Shown here in pieces: positions 8,220-16,464 of a DNA stretch of 64,000 nt. The notes beneath the pieces were generated by a model that ran no database searches, was not told where the DNA came from, and saw nothing but the letters and a program-made list of their open reading frames with translations. The position numbers were made by a program, and so were the translations under genes. This DNA comes from JAFIFT01 sp020051095. Lineage in GTDB: Bacteria; Pseudomonadota; Gammaproteobacteria; Legionellales; Legionellaceae. The stretch is from contig NZ_CAXMZT010000002.1 in assembly GCF_964199965.1 (NCBI RefSeq), positions 62,001 to 126,000 of the forward strand, in the 5' to 3' direction. Within the stretch, counting starts at the first letter, position 1, and every line of letters begins with the position of its first letter.

Positions 8220-9869
8220 TTACATCATGCCCATGCCGCCCATGCCGCCCATACCACCCATGCCGCCCATATCGCCAGCAGCACTGTCTTCTTTCTTAGG
8301 TAAATCAGCAACCATGCACTCTGTGGTTAACATAAGGCTAGCAATCGATGCCGCATTTTGTAATGCTGTGCGAGTGACTTTCGTTGGGTCAAGAATACCT
8401 AGCTCAACCATATCACCGTACTCACCAGTAGCCGCATTAAAACCAAAGTTACCTTTGCCTTCACGTACTTTGTTTACAATCACAGAGCTTTCATAGCCAG
8501 CGTTGCTAACAATTTGGCGCAATGGTGACTCGATTGCACGACGCAATAAGCTGATTCCCATATCTTGATCAGCATTCTCACCTTTAATCTTATCAAGCGC
8601 TACTTGTGCACGAATTAGAGCCACGCCACCACCGGCAACGATACCTTCTTCAACAGCTGCACGAGTTGCATGCAACGCATCTTCAACGCGCGCTTTCTTC
8701 TCTTTCATTTCAACTTCAGTCGCAGCACCTACTTTAATGACAGCAACACCGCCAGCTAATTTAGCAACACGCTCTTGAAGTTTTTCACGATCGTAGTCAG
8801 AAGACGTTTCTTCCATTTGAGCACGAATTTGTTTAACGCGTCCTTCGATTTCTGTCGCTTTGCCTTCACCATCAATGATAGTCGTGTTTTCTTTTGTAAC
8901 AACCACACGCTTAGCAGCACCTAAATCTTCTAAGGAAGCACCTTCTAAACTCTTGCCAATTTCCTCGGAAATAACTTGGCCGTTGGTCAAAATAGCAATA
9001 TCTTGCAACATTGCCTTACGACGATCACCGAAACCAGGTGCTTTAACAGCGCAAACTTTAACAATCCCACGCATGTTATTCACAACTAAAGTTGCTAACG
9101 CTTCGCCTTCAACATCTTCGGCAATGATCAGTAAAGGACGACCTGATTTTGCGACGGCTTCAAGAACGCCTAACATTTCACGAATGTTAGTAATTTTCTT
9201 ATCAACTAACAGAATGTATGGGCTATCTAGTTCAGCACTCATATTTTGTTGATTGTTGATGAAGTATGGAGAAATGTAGCCACGATCAAACTGCATCCCT
9301 TCTACGACAGAAAGTTCATTCTCTAAGCTATTACCTTCTTCAACCGTGATAACGCCTTCTTTACCAACTTTTTCCATTGCATCGGCAATTAGCTGACCAA
9401 CGATCGTATCAGCATTGGCAGACACCGTACCAACTTGGGCAATTGCTTTGCTGTCACGGCATGGCTTAGACATGGATTGTAATTTTTCAGTGACGGCAGC
9501 AACCGCTTTATCAATTCCGCGCTTCAAATCCATCGGGTTCATACCAGCAGCAACCGCTTTGTGACCCTCTGTCAGAATTGCTCGTGCCAATACAGTTGCA
9601 GTGGTCGTACCATCACCTGCTGTATCAGAGGTTTTAGAAGCCACTTCTTTAACCATTTGAGCACCCATGTTTTTAAAGTGGTGTTCAAATTCAATTTCTT
9701 TAGCAACCGAAACACCGTCTTTTGTGACAGTTGGTGCACCGAAAGAACGCTCTAATACAACATTACGTCCGCGAGGACCCATCGTTACTTGAACTGCATC
9801 TGCTAATGCATTGACGCCGGCGATCATTTGTTGGCGGGCATTGTCGCCAAATATTAATTCTTTAGCCAT
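8220..9869 (-). CDS. groEL: Chaperonin GroEL (60 kDa)
   Basis: ATP-driven tetradecameric folding chamber. 549 residues. The N-terminus has LADAVQVTMGPRGRNVVLE and the nucleotide site DGTTTATVLA. The apical domain is typical, and the protein ends in the flexible Gly-Gly-Met tail repeated five times before MM. Second gene of the groES-groEL operon, 26 bp after groES, with AGGAG before its ATG. In Legionella and Coxiella GroEL is also a surface-exposed antigen; nothing in the sequence decides that here. Confidence 0.99.
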   Translation of the reverse strand: MAKELIFGDNARQQMIAGVNALADAVQVTMGPRGRNVVLERSFGAPTVTKDGVSVAKEIEFEHHFKNMGAQMVKEVASKTSDTAGDGTTTATVLARAILTEGHKAVAAGMNPMDLKRGIDKAVAAVTEKLQSMSKPCRDSKAIAQVGTVSANADTIVGQLIADAMEKVGKEGVITVEEGNSLENELSVVEGMQFDRGYISPYFINNQQNMSAELDSPYILLVDKKITNIREMLGVLEAVAKSGRPLLIIAEDVEGEALATLVVNNMRGIVKVCAVKAPGFGDRRKAMLQDIAILTNGQVISEEIGKSLEGASLEDLGAAKRVVVTKENTTIIDGEGKATEIEGRVKQIRAQMEETSSDYDREKLQERVAKLAGGVAVIKVGAATEVEMKEKKARVEDALHATRAAVEEGIVAGGGVALIRAQVALDKIKGENADQDMGISLLRRAIESPLRQIVSNAGYESSVIVNKVREGKGNFGFNAATGEYGDMVELGILDPTKVTRTALQNAASIASLMLTTECMVADLPKKEDSAAGDMGGMGGMGGMGGMGMM

Positions 9870-9895
9870 TACTATCTCCTGATTAACTCATTCAA

Positions 9896-10186
9896 TTATT
9901 TTTCAATTACACCCATGATGTCATCTTCTTTCATGACAACGAGCTCTTCACCATCAATTTTGACTTCAGTGCCAGAATATTTCCCAAACAGAACAACATC
10001 CCCTACTTTAACTGCTAAAGCACGAACGTCACCATTATCAAGATACTTGCCAACACCAACAGCAACTATTTGACCTCGCATGGGTTTCTCAGTAGCACTA
10101 TCGGGAATAACGATGCCACCAGCTGTTTTACGTTCTTCTTCCAACCGACGAACGACAACACGATCGTGTAAAGGACGAATTTTCAT
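9896..10186 (-). CDS. groES: Co-chaperonin GroES (10 kDa)
   Basis: Heptameric lid of GroEL. 96 residues, standard length. MKIRPLHDRVVVRRLEEERK at the start, the mobile loop around EERKTAGGIVIP, and ALAVKVGDVVLFGKYSGTEV. AGGAG lies before the start. The leader of about 90 nt from the predicted heat-shock promoter contains two inverted repeats. Confidence 0.99.
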   Translation of the reverse strand: MKIRPLHDRVVVRRLEEERKTAGGIVIPDSATEKPMRGQIVAVGVGKYLDNGDVRALAVKVGDVVLFGKYSGTEVKIDGEELVVMKEDDIMGVIEK

Positions 10187-10251
10187 ACTCGTTTTCTCCT
10201 GGTTAATTTAAACTCTATTTTTATCAAGCGGGATAAACCGCTATAGGGTCA

Positions 10252-10270
10252 TGTTTCAATCTATGAAACA
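10252..10270. repeat. Inverted repeat in the groES leader
   Basis: TGTTTCA (10252-10258), 5-nt spacer ATCTA, TGAAACA (10264-10270): a perfect 7-bp dyad in the region between groES and dsbD. A second shorter dyad AGCGG-N6-CCGCT lies at 10227-10242. They could be an operator or leader hairpins. This is not the CIRCE element. Confidence 0.5.
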
Positions 10271-10283
10271 GGATGACAAACAT

Positions 10284-10309
10284 ATATGGACATTTACGAA
10301 TTTTTCAAG
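10284..10309 (-). promoter_or_regulatory. Sigma32-type heat-shock promoter of groES-groEL
   Basis: On the minus strand a perfect CTTGAAA (10309-10303) is followed after 11 nt by GTCCATAT (10291-10284), close to the heat-shock consensus CTTGAAA-N(11-16)-CCCCATnT. The start would be near 10277, about 90 nt before groES. Confidence 0.65.
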
Positions 10310-10328
10310 GAAGATTTTACAAAAAAAT

Positions 10329-10356
10329 TTGTTTTTTATCTTTGAATCGATACAAT
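10329..10356 (+). promoter_or_regulatory. Probable promoter of dsbD
   Basis: TTGTTT (10329-10334) and TACAAT (10351-10356) are 16 bp apart. The predicted start near 10363 lies after the ATG at 10361, which favours ATG 10397 as the dsbD start. Confidence 0.45.
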
Positions 10357-10396
10357 AAGGATGGTCTTTATTTTTTTAGCTCAAATTATAATCGAT

Positions 10397-12166
10397 ATGC
10401 CCAAGATTCTACTATTCCTATTGATGTCTATTCTATCAATCAATACCATCGCCTCACCTCTTCCCGCTGAAGAAGCATTCTCCTTATCAACACAAGTACA
10501 AAGCCCAAACACGATACGGGTGACGTTTCATATTAAACCGGGTTATTTTATCTATAAAAATCGCCTCACGCTAAAAGAATCGAGTCCAGAGCGTTTCACC
10601 ATCCAAAATACACATTACCCAAAAAGCGAATTGAAACGAGATGCTCAGGGTAAAAAAATTGCGATTTATCGCCAAATCATTAACCTTCCTGTGATCATCC
10701 AAGCAACTACACAGGGTATCGCTCAACTACAAGTCAATTACCAAGGCTGCTCAGATGAGGGCTTTTGTTATCCGCCACAGCACCATATGGTCAATCTAGC
10801 TTTTAATGAGAATCGGCAACTCATTCATAGCCAATTGATAAATCCAATCACGAACAAGATTGATAAAGCGATTCTTCTTATTTCGCAAGATAAAGCGGTC
10901 GAAAAACTCTTTACTGAACGTCATCCGTTTACCGTGCTATTGCTATTTTTTGGTTTTGGACTTCTCTTATCATTGACGCCCTGCGTCCTGCCAATGATTC
11001 CTGTGCTATCAAGCATCATCGTTGGGCAAGGTCAGACTGTGACCATGCGACGAGCGTTTTTAGTTTCGCTAAGTTATGTCCTAAGCATGGCCTTGACCTA
11101 TGCACTTGTTGGGGCTTTGGTCGCTCTGCTAGGATCTAATCTACAATTGATTATGCAATCCAACTGGGCTATTACCTTATTTAGCTTAGTTTTTGTCTTG
11201 CTTGCCTTGGCCATGTTTGGCTTTTACGATCTGACGTTACCCCCAAGCTGGCAAGCGAAGCTTGCGAATGTTCAAAGACGCCAGCAAGGGGGGCATTATC
11301 TTGGCGCTGCGATAATGGGCTGCTTATCGACGCTCATATTATCCCCCTGTGTCACCGCACCGCTTCTTGGTGCATTGGGCTATATCGCGCAAACCGGCAA
11401 GGTTGTGTTTGCAAGCCTAGCGCTGTTTTTCCTAGGGCTTGGCATGGGCACCCCGCTGTTAATCATTGGCACAGCAGCCGGGCGATACCTGCCTAAAGCA
11501 GGTCAATGGATGAACCTAGTTAAATCGTTTTTTGGCATTTTGTTATTAGCCCTAGCTATCTACCTATCAAGTCGAATTCTATCTGAGTTCATGACTATGT
11601 TACTCTGGGCTGCTTTATTGATCTTTTCAGGCCTCTATGTGGGTGGCATCCTCCCAAACCAGCAACGTGGCAAGCGCTCGTTTCAAACGTTAGGCATCTT
11701 ACTGTTTATGTATGGTTTTCTGATACTTATTGGCGCATCCATGGGCGCAGACGATCCGATGAAGCCACTGACAAAGCTCGCCGCCCCAAAAGCCTCATCC
11801 AATATACATAACAATCGTCACGTTGTTTATAGCCAATTAGCACTGACTGAAGCCATTGAAAAAGCCCATGGCAAACCCGTGTTTATCGATTTTTATGCCG
11901 ATTGGTGTGCATCTTGCAAAGCCATGGAAAAAGGGGTACTCAATAAAGGGGCTATTGAGAAAGCACTAAGTGACTATGTCGTTATTAAGGCCGATGTTAC
12001 CCGGCTTAACGACGAGCAGAAGGCGATGTTGAAATACTTTCAAGTCATCGCGCCACCGACGTTTATCTTCCTGGACAAGCAAGGTCATGAACTCATCGAG
12101 CACCGATTGATTGGCGAGCAATCCGAAGAATCATTATCCCAGCATTTACAATCAGTCGCTCAATGA
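10397..12166 (+). CDS. dsbD: Thiol:disulfide interchange protein DsbD
   Basis: Moves electrons from cytoplasmic thioredoxin across the inner membrane to periplasmic DsbC, DsbG and CcmG-type proteins. 589 residues from ATG 10397, which gives a clean signal peptide (MPKILLFLLMSILSINTIAS). Domains in order: periplasmic DsbD-alpha with the CSDEGFC cysteine pair, an eight-helix membrane core with LTPCVLPMIPVLSSI and ILSPCVTAPLLGALG, and a C-terminal thioredoxin domain with DWCASCK. No Shine-Dalgarno sequence is obvious. The 3' end overlaps that of convergent rimO by 15 bp. Confidence 0.95.
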   Translation: MPKILLFLLMSILSINTIASPLPAEEAFSLSTQVQSPNTIRVTFHIKPGYFIYKNRLTLKESSPERFTIQNTHYPKSELKRDAQGKKIAIYRQIINLPVIIQATTQGIAQLQVNYQGCSDEGFCYPPQHHMVNLAFNENRQLIHSQLINPITNKIDKAILLISQDKAVEKLFTERHPFTVLLLFFGFGLLLSLTPCVLPMIPVLSSIIVGQGQTVTMRRAFLVSLSYVLSMALTYALVGALVALLGSNLQLIMQSNWAITLFSLVFVLLALAMFGFYDLTLPPSWQAKLANVQRRQQGGHYLGAAIMGCLSTLILSPCVTAPLLGALGYIAQTGKVVFASLALFFLGLGMGTPLLIIGTAAGRYLPKAGQWMNLVKSFFGILLLALAIYLSSRILSEFMTMLLWAALLIFSGLYVGGILPNQQRGKRSFQTLGILLFMYGFLILIGASMGADDPMKPLTKLAAPKASSNIHNNRHVVYSQLALTEAIEKAHGKPVFIDFYADWCASCKAMEKGVLNKGAIEKALSDYVVIKADVTRLNDEQKAMLKYFQVIAPPTFIFLDKQGHELIEHRLIGEQSEESLSQHLQSVAQ

Positions 12167-13477
12167 AGCATAGTCAGCGTATAAATCATATTCATCATTA
12201 TCTTCAATGATAACGTCAACCATGTCCCCTACTGCAACAGAAGCGTTGAGGGGAAGGTAGACTAACCCGTCAATTTCAGGTGCGTCTGCCTGACTTCGGG
12301 CAACGACTTTGTCGGGTTGGATTTCATCCACTAACACCGTTAATTGATTGCCTATCTTTTGCTGCATTTTCTTAAAACTAATGTCAGCTTGTACTTGCAT
12401 AAAGCGATGATAACGGGCTTCTTTAACTGATTCTTCCACTGGGTTTGCCAATTCGTTCGCTTTGGCACCTTCAACGGGGGAATATTGAAAGCACCCCACT
12501 CGGTCAAGCTGTGCTTGTTGCAAGAATGCTAATAAATGCTCAAACTCTTCTTCCGTTTCCCCAGGAAACCCCACAATAAACGTTGAGCGGATGGTGATTT
12601 CTGGACATATCGCTCGCCATGACTGAATTCGATTGAGCGTATTTTCTTGATTGGCGGGCCGCTTCATCGCTTTTAAAATTCTTGGATGGGAATGTTGTAA
12701 AGGAATATCTAAATAAGGGAGGATTTTGCCATCACGCATCAAAGGGATAATGTCATCGACGTGAGGATAGGGATAGACATAATGTAATCGTACCCAAAGA
12801 CCAAGCTCGCCTAATTGTTCGCATAAATCATAAAATCGCGTTTTGATTGGTTTATTTTGCCACGTCTTTTCAACGTACTTTGTATCCACACCATAGGCAC
12901 TAGTATCTTGGGAAATAACCAAAATCTCTTTAACGCCTGCGTTCTTTAATCGTTTCGCTTCCGAAAGCACCTGCTCGATAGGGTAGCTTTGCAATTTTCC
13001 TCGCATGGTAGGAATAATGCAAAAAGTGCATTTTTGATTACAACCTTCGGATATTTTTAAGTAGGCATAGTGTCTTGGCGTTAACTTTATCCCTTGAGGG
13101 GGAATTAATTGGGTAAACGGATCCGTTGGTGGGGGTAAGTGTCGGTGGACCGCTCGCACAACCTCTTCATACGCATGTGCCCCTGAAATATGTAAGACAT
13201 CGGGACAAGCCTGCTTAATGATGTCTGCCTTGGCACCTAAACAACCCGTTACGATCACACGCCCATTCTCAGCCATGGCCTCTTTAATCGTGTCCAGTGA
13301 CTCTTGCACTGCCGAATCTATAAAACCACAGGTGTTAATGACAACAACCCCGGCATCTTGATAGGAATTGGATAATTGATATCCTTGCGCTTTGAGCTGG
13401 GTAATGATTCTTTCCGAGTCAACCAGTGCTTTAGGACAGCCGAGGCTGACAAATCCGACATTGTGATTCATAAACAT
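12152..13477 (-). CDS. rimO: Ribosomal protein S12 methylthiotransferase
   Basis: Radical-SAM enzyme that methylthiolates the conserved Asp of ribosomal protein S12. 441 residues. The N-terminal UPF0004 domain has FVSLGCPKALVDSE and VVINTCGFID. The radical SAM site is EGCNQKCTFCIIP, and a C-terminal TRAM domain follows. SLGCPKALVDSER distinguishes it from MiaB. ATG 13477 or 13471 could be the start; neither has a clear Shine-Dalgarno. It follows the kinase gene by 24 bp but has its own promoter. Confidence 0.95.
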   Translation of the reverse strand: MFMNHNVGFVSLGCPKALVDSERIITQLKAQGYQLSNSYQDAGVVVINTCGFIDSAVQESLDTIKEAMAENGRVIVTGCLGAKADIIKQACPDVLHISGAHAYEEVVRAVHRHLPPPTDPFTQLIPPQGIKLTPRHYAYLKISEGCNQKCTFCIIPTMRGKLQSYPIEQVLSEAKRLKNAGVKEILVISQDTSAYGVDTKYVEKTWQNKPIKTRFYDLCEQLGELGLWVRLHYVYPYPHVDDIIPLMRDGKILPYLDIPLQHSHPRILKAMKRPANQENTLNRIQSWRAICPEITIRSTFIVGFPGETEEEFEHLLAFLQQAQLDRVGCFQYSPVEGAKANELANPVEESVKEARYHRFMQVQADISFKKMQQKIGNQLTVLVDEIQPDKVVARSQADAPEIDGLVYLPLNASVAVGDMVDVIIEDNDEYDLYADYASLSD

Positions 13478-13500
13478 CTATATGACAAATAATTTGGCAG

Positions 13501-13530
13501 ATTATATCGCGCAATCACCTATTTTGTCTA
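13501..13530 (-). promoter_or_regulatory. Probable promoter of rimO
   Basis: On the minus strand TAGACA (13530-13525) and a perfect TATAAT (13506-13501) are 18 bp apart, within the end of the kinase gene. The leader would be about 17 nt. Confidence 0.5.
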
Positions 13531-15178
13531 TCTCGGCGGATAGAATACTTTGTTGAGGCGGCAATCCATCAGCGTTAGCAAATAATGATAAATTGGTAAG
13601 GCTCGGCTTTTCCGGTAAGTCTACCGCACTGACTAATACGTCTTCTAGTTCTCGGATATTGGCTATTCTCTTAGCTATCATTGACAAAGAATTTGCATTA
13701 ATTAACATCGGTTCTTCTGATAATGCCACTGTGGCACGATAATAATTCACCAATGAATCAGGCCAAATCGTTTTTATCGACATGCGATTTAAGATTGATA
13801 ACACAGTACCTTGAATCTCCAAAAACAAATCACCACTGCTCTGCTTATTATGAAAGGCAATTTGGACCACATCTTTGAGGGGAATTGGCATAACTTTATC
13901 CAAGGAGCCAGCTGTTATTAATTCATCCAATGCAATGGCCGCTTCATAATTTCGAAAAAACTCATCTAAAAAGGATGCTGATTTATACTTCGTTGTTTTG
14001 AAATCATGTTCCAACGACTCCCGGTATTTACTTAGTAGATCATTGTGGAAAGTCGTTTTGCCTAAACGTTCCATTAAAACGTCTCGAAATGCATCACGAA
14101 CGCTTTCAAAATTACCACGCCGGTTCCTGTGAGCTATCGTTGCCTCTTCAATAACCTTTATCAACTTATCACGATGCTCAACCTTTAAATCGGATTGATC
14201 TAAAAATAAGGGGCAATAATCGATTTTAGGATAATAAATATAGGATGGGTAATGGCTCGGTATATGCTTCGTATTGAAACCAAATAGCTCCATAACGGAA
14301 ATCATCGTTGAATATTGATCAGACTTTTCATCGACTAATTCGTCTTGATCATTGATATTATAGGGATCGAGGTAGCCAAAATGGCCTCTTTTTCCATATA
14401 CCGGCATATCAATACGATAAGCAAGACCTAGATCAATTAACTTGGGTTTTAATTGACCTTTGACAAGTTCTAATCGTATGTTTGCTGGTTTAATATCCGT
14501 ATGGACAATGCCATATTGATGATGAAACTCATCCACCATATCCAATATGGCTATAGCCAGACCTAACGCTTGATTCGTCGTCATGATTGAAGGATACGCA
14601 CGCCACATTTTTATCCATTTTTTCAAGCTTTCAAAACCGACTTTAGCCATGATCGTGGTAAACGCATGATGGCTATCAATCAAATCATATTTGATTTTGA
14701 AATAAGGAATTTTCGCCAACAGATTAAATTCATCGGCGGCTTCACCAATACTCATCCGCTGAATGGGGCCATTTGATGTTGGCATTAATGATGGCTCTAT
14801 GGATGACGACATCATCGAGTCATCTTCATAGGTAGTTTTCGCAATGCGCGTTGTTTTAGTTTTATAATCAAACGCTTCGTTCTTAATTTGCCATCGAACA
14901 CTGATATTTTTTACTTCACCAAACGCCCCCTTTGCTAGTATCCAGTTATCCAAAACAAAGTATTTATCACTCCCAGAAAGGGGCTGTTTAACATCGTTGA
15001 CTAGTCGGATAGCTTTAATAAGACTATGGGTTGGAATTAAGTTGATAGGCTTGCCATCCTTTTCAACTTGGTAGGGTTTTGATGCCATAAAGTAAGTTTC
15101 ATGGGGGTAGGTTTTAATTAACTTTTCAACCCACTTAGCATTTTCAACATGAGTAGGATTAAAAATCTGATCGTCCAT
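13502..15178 (-). CDS. Eukaryotic-like Ser/Thr protein kinase, candidate effector
   Basis: Predicted protein kinase, 558 residues, with no signal peptide or membrane segment. Glycine loop LAKGAFGEVKNISVRW near residue 82, probable ATP lysine in TRIAKTTYE near 114, helix C Glu near 150, catalytic loop HTDIKPAN at 226-233 (non-RD type, Thr in place of Arg), metal site DLG at 249-251, and DEKSDQYSTMISVMELFG as the helix F segment. All catalytic residues are present, so it is probably active. About 200 C-terminal residues match nothing I know. It lacks the transmembrane and PASTA parts of bacterial signalling kinases, which fits a secreted Legionella/Coxiella-type effector. GGAG precedes the ATG. 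Confidence 0.85.
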   Translation of the reverse strand: MDDQIFNPTHVENAKWVEKLIKTYPHETYFMASKPYQVEKDGKPINLIPTHSLIKAIRLVNDVKQPLSGSDKYFVLDNWILAKGAFGEVKNISVRWQIKNEAFDYKTKTTRIAKTTYEDDSMMSSSIEPSLMPTSNGPIQRMSIGEAADEFNLLAKIPYFKIKYDLIDSHHAFTTIMAKVGFESLKKWIKMWRAYPSIMTTNQALGLAIAILDMVDEFHHQYGIVHTDIKPANIRLELVKGQLKPKLIDLGLAYRIDMPVYGKRGHFGYLDPYNINDQDELVDEKSDQYSTMISVMELFGFNTKHIPSHYPSYIYYPKIDYCPLFLDQSDLKVEHRDKLIKVIEEATIAHRNRRGNFESVRDAFRDVLMERLGKTTFHNDLLSKYRESLEHDFKTTKYKSASFLDEFFRNYEAAIALDELITAGSLDKVMPIPLKDVVQIAFHNKQSSGDLFLEIQGTVLSILNRMSIKTIWPDSLVNYYRATVALSEEPMLINANSLSMIAKRIANIRELEDVLVSAVDLPEKPSLTNLSLFANADGLPPQQSILSAEIDKIGDCAI

Positions 15179-15310
15179 TGATCATCTCCATTTAATCAAC
15201 TTCACTAGGGATACTATCTACTACCTTAATTCATAGTCATATTTTGCACAAGAGGTTTGCTTTCCATGATAAGAATGCTACTATGGCATTAATCATGGAT
15301 ATATGCCAAT

Positions 15311-15319
15311 TGCTATAAT
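15311..15319 (+). promoter_or_regulatory. Extended -10 element upstream of the aldolase-like gene
   Basis: TG-C-TATAAT, a perfect extended -10, about 75 bp upstream of the ATG at 15394. No recognisable -35. Confidence 0.4.
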
Positions 15320-15393
15320 CAATAACTAAGTAACTTGCTTTTTTAAGCGTCTTGGTTATATTAATGATATAGATTAACCAAAGAGATCGCTTT

Positions 15394-15951
15394 ATGACGA
15401 CCAATTTGTATAGTAACGAATCAATAATCGTAAGCCTGGTGGCAGATGACTTATTAGAAAGTCGCATTGAACATGCGTTACAAGCAGGGTTTCGTCGTAT
15501 TGAGGTGCAAAGCCATGACATGAGCCGGCTAAAAGCAATCAAAGAAAAATTTGGGGACATCATTTTGGGTGCAGGCTTGGTTATCACGACGCAACAGCTT
15601 GAAGATAGCTACCTTGCTCAAGTTGATTTTGTCACCAGTCCCGGCTTTTTACCCTCACTTGTGCAAACCGCTTCGATTTATTCCATTGATTATTTGCCAG
15701 GTGTAGCGACCGTGTCAGAAGCCATGCAAATCTTTGCGTTGGGCTGCAAAAAAGTTCGCCCTTTGCCAGCTTCTTTATCCTTTTGTCAAACGTTATCGCA
15801 TTACCTTCCTGAATTAAAGCAAATACCGGCTGATATTGATTGGGATATAGCAGAACAATACCTGGCAATCCCATCTGTCATCTCGGTTAGCATTTGCAAT
15901 CCTGAAAATGAACACTTAAAAGCAATGACTGAAAACCAAGTTGTCTCTTAA
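15394..15951 (+). CDS. KDPG aldolase (Eda) family protein, catalytic residues lost
   Basis: 185 residues with the Eda-type barrel: RIEHALQAGFRRIEV, GDIILGAGLV, FVTSPGFLPSLV, YLPGVATVSEAMQIFALGCK. The active site is degenerate. The Schiff-base lysine of E. coli Eda (KEFKFFPAE) aligns with Arg122 in GCKKVRPLPAS. Arg49 aligns with His, Thr73 with Leu, and the phosphate-binding PTGGIS is replaced by IPADID. The SPG proline and Glu37 remain. It is also about 25 residues shorter than Eda. Family known, aldolase activity unlikely; role unknown. Alone, between the kinase and lspA. Confidence 0.8.
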   Translation: MTTNLYSNESIIVSLVADDLLESRIEHALQAGFRRIEVQSHDMSRLKAIKEKFGDIILGAGLVITTQQLEDSYLAQVDFVTSPGFLPSLVQTASIYSIDYLPGVATVSEAMQIFALGCKKVRPLPASLSFCQTLSHYLPELKQIPADIDWDIAEQYLAIPSVISVSICNPENEHLKAMTENQVVS

Positions 15952-16011
15952 CAAATATGAGAATGTCGCTAACGCGTGAATTAACTGGCAGATTTTGAAC
16001 GCATTCCTGTA

Positions 16012-16464
16012 TTACTTTAATGTAAAAAATAACAAAAAAGCGCCAATACAAATTGCACTGTCCGCTATATTAAACACCGGCCAATGGTAGTTTTTGTAAT
16101 AAACGAGGATGAAATCGACCACGGCACCATGAATAAATCGATCAATCACATTACTAAAAGCACCGCCAATAATCATCGCCAAGCTCATTGCTTGCCATCT
16201 CGCCTTGAGGGCTGTCCGCCACATCCATATAAACAAGACAGTACACATGGTGAGGCTAAAGCCAGTAAAAAACCATCGGTGCCAATCGCCAGCACCACTT
16301 AGAAAGCTAAAAGCCGCGCCCGTATTGAAAGCAAGCATCCAACTTAACATGGGTATGACAGGCACAGAATTGTAGGGTGTTAAACTGGTTAACGCCCAAT
16401 ACTTAGTGAGTTGATCAAAGAAGATGACCAGGAACAACACTAGCAACGGTTGCCATCGACTCAT
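16012..16464 (-). CDS. lspA: Lipoprotein signal peptidase (signal peptidase II)
   Basis: Inner-membrane aspartyl protease that removes the signal peptide of diacylglyceryl-prolipoproteins. 150 residues with four hydrophobic helices. FFDQLTKYWA starts the conserved core; NTGAAFSFLSG, GGAFSNVIDRF and PVFNIADSAI hold the two catalytic Asp. The ATG overlaps the ileS stop by 4 bp, the usual ileS-lspA coupling. Confidence 0.96.
   Translation of the reverse strand: MSRWQPLLVLFLVIFFDQLTKYWALTSLTPYNSVPVIPMLSWMLAFNTGAAFSFLSGAGDWHRWFFTGFSLTMCTVLFIWMWRTALKARWQAMSLAMIIGGAFSNVIDRFIHGAVVDFILVYYKNYHWPVFNIADSAICIGAFLLFFTLK

Noticed and set aside
8227..8496. Met/Pro-rich frame antisense to groEL
   Set aside because: It is the reverse reading of the Gly-Gly-Met tail of GroEL, not a gene.
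10187..10360. CIRCE element controlling groES
   Set aside because: The 9-bp arms of CIRCE are absent; the dyad present is TGTTTCA-N5-TGAAACA.
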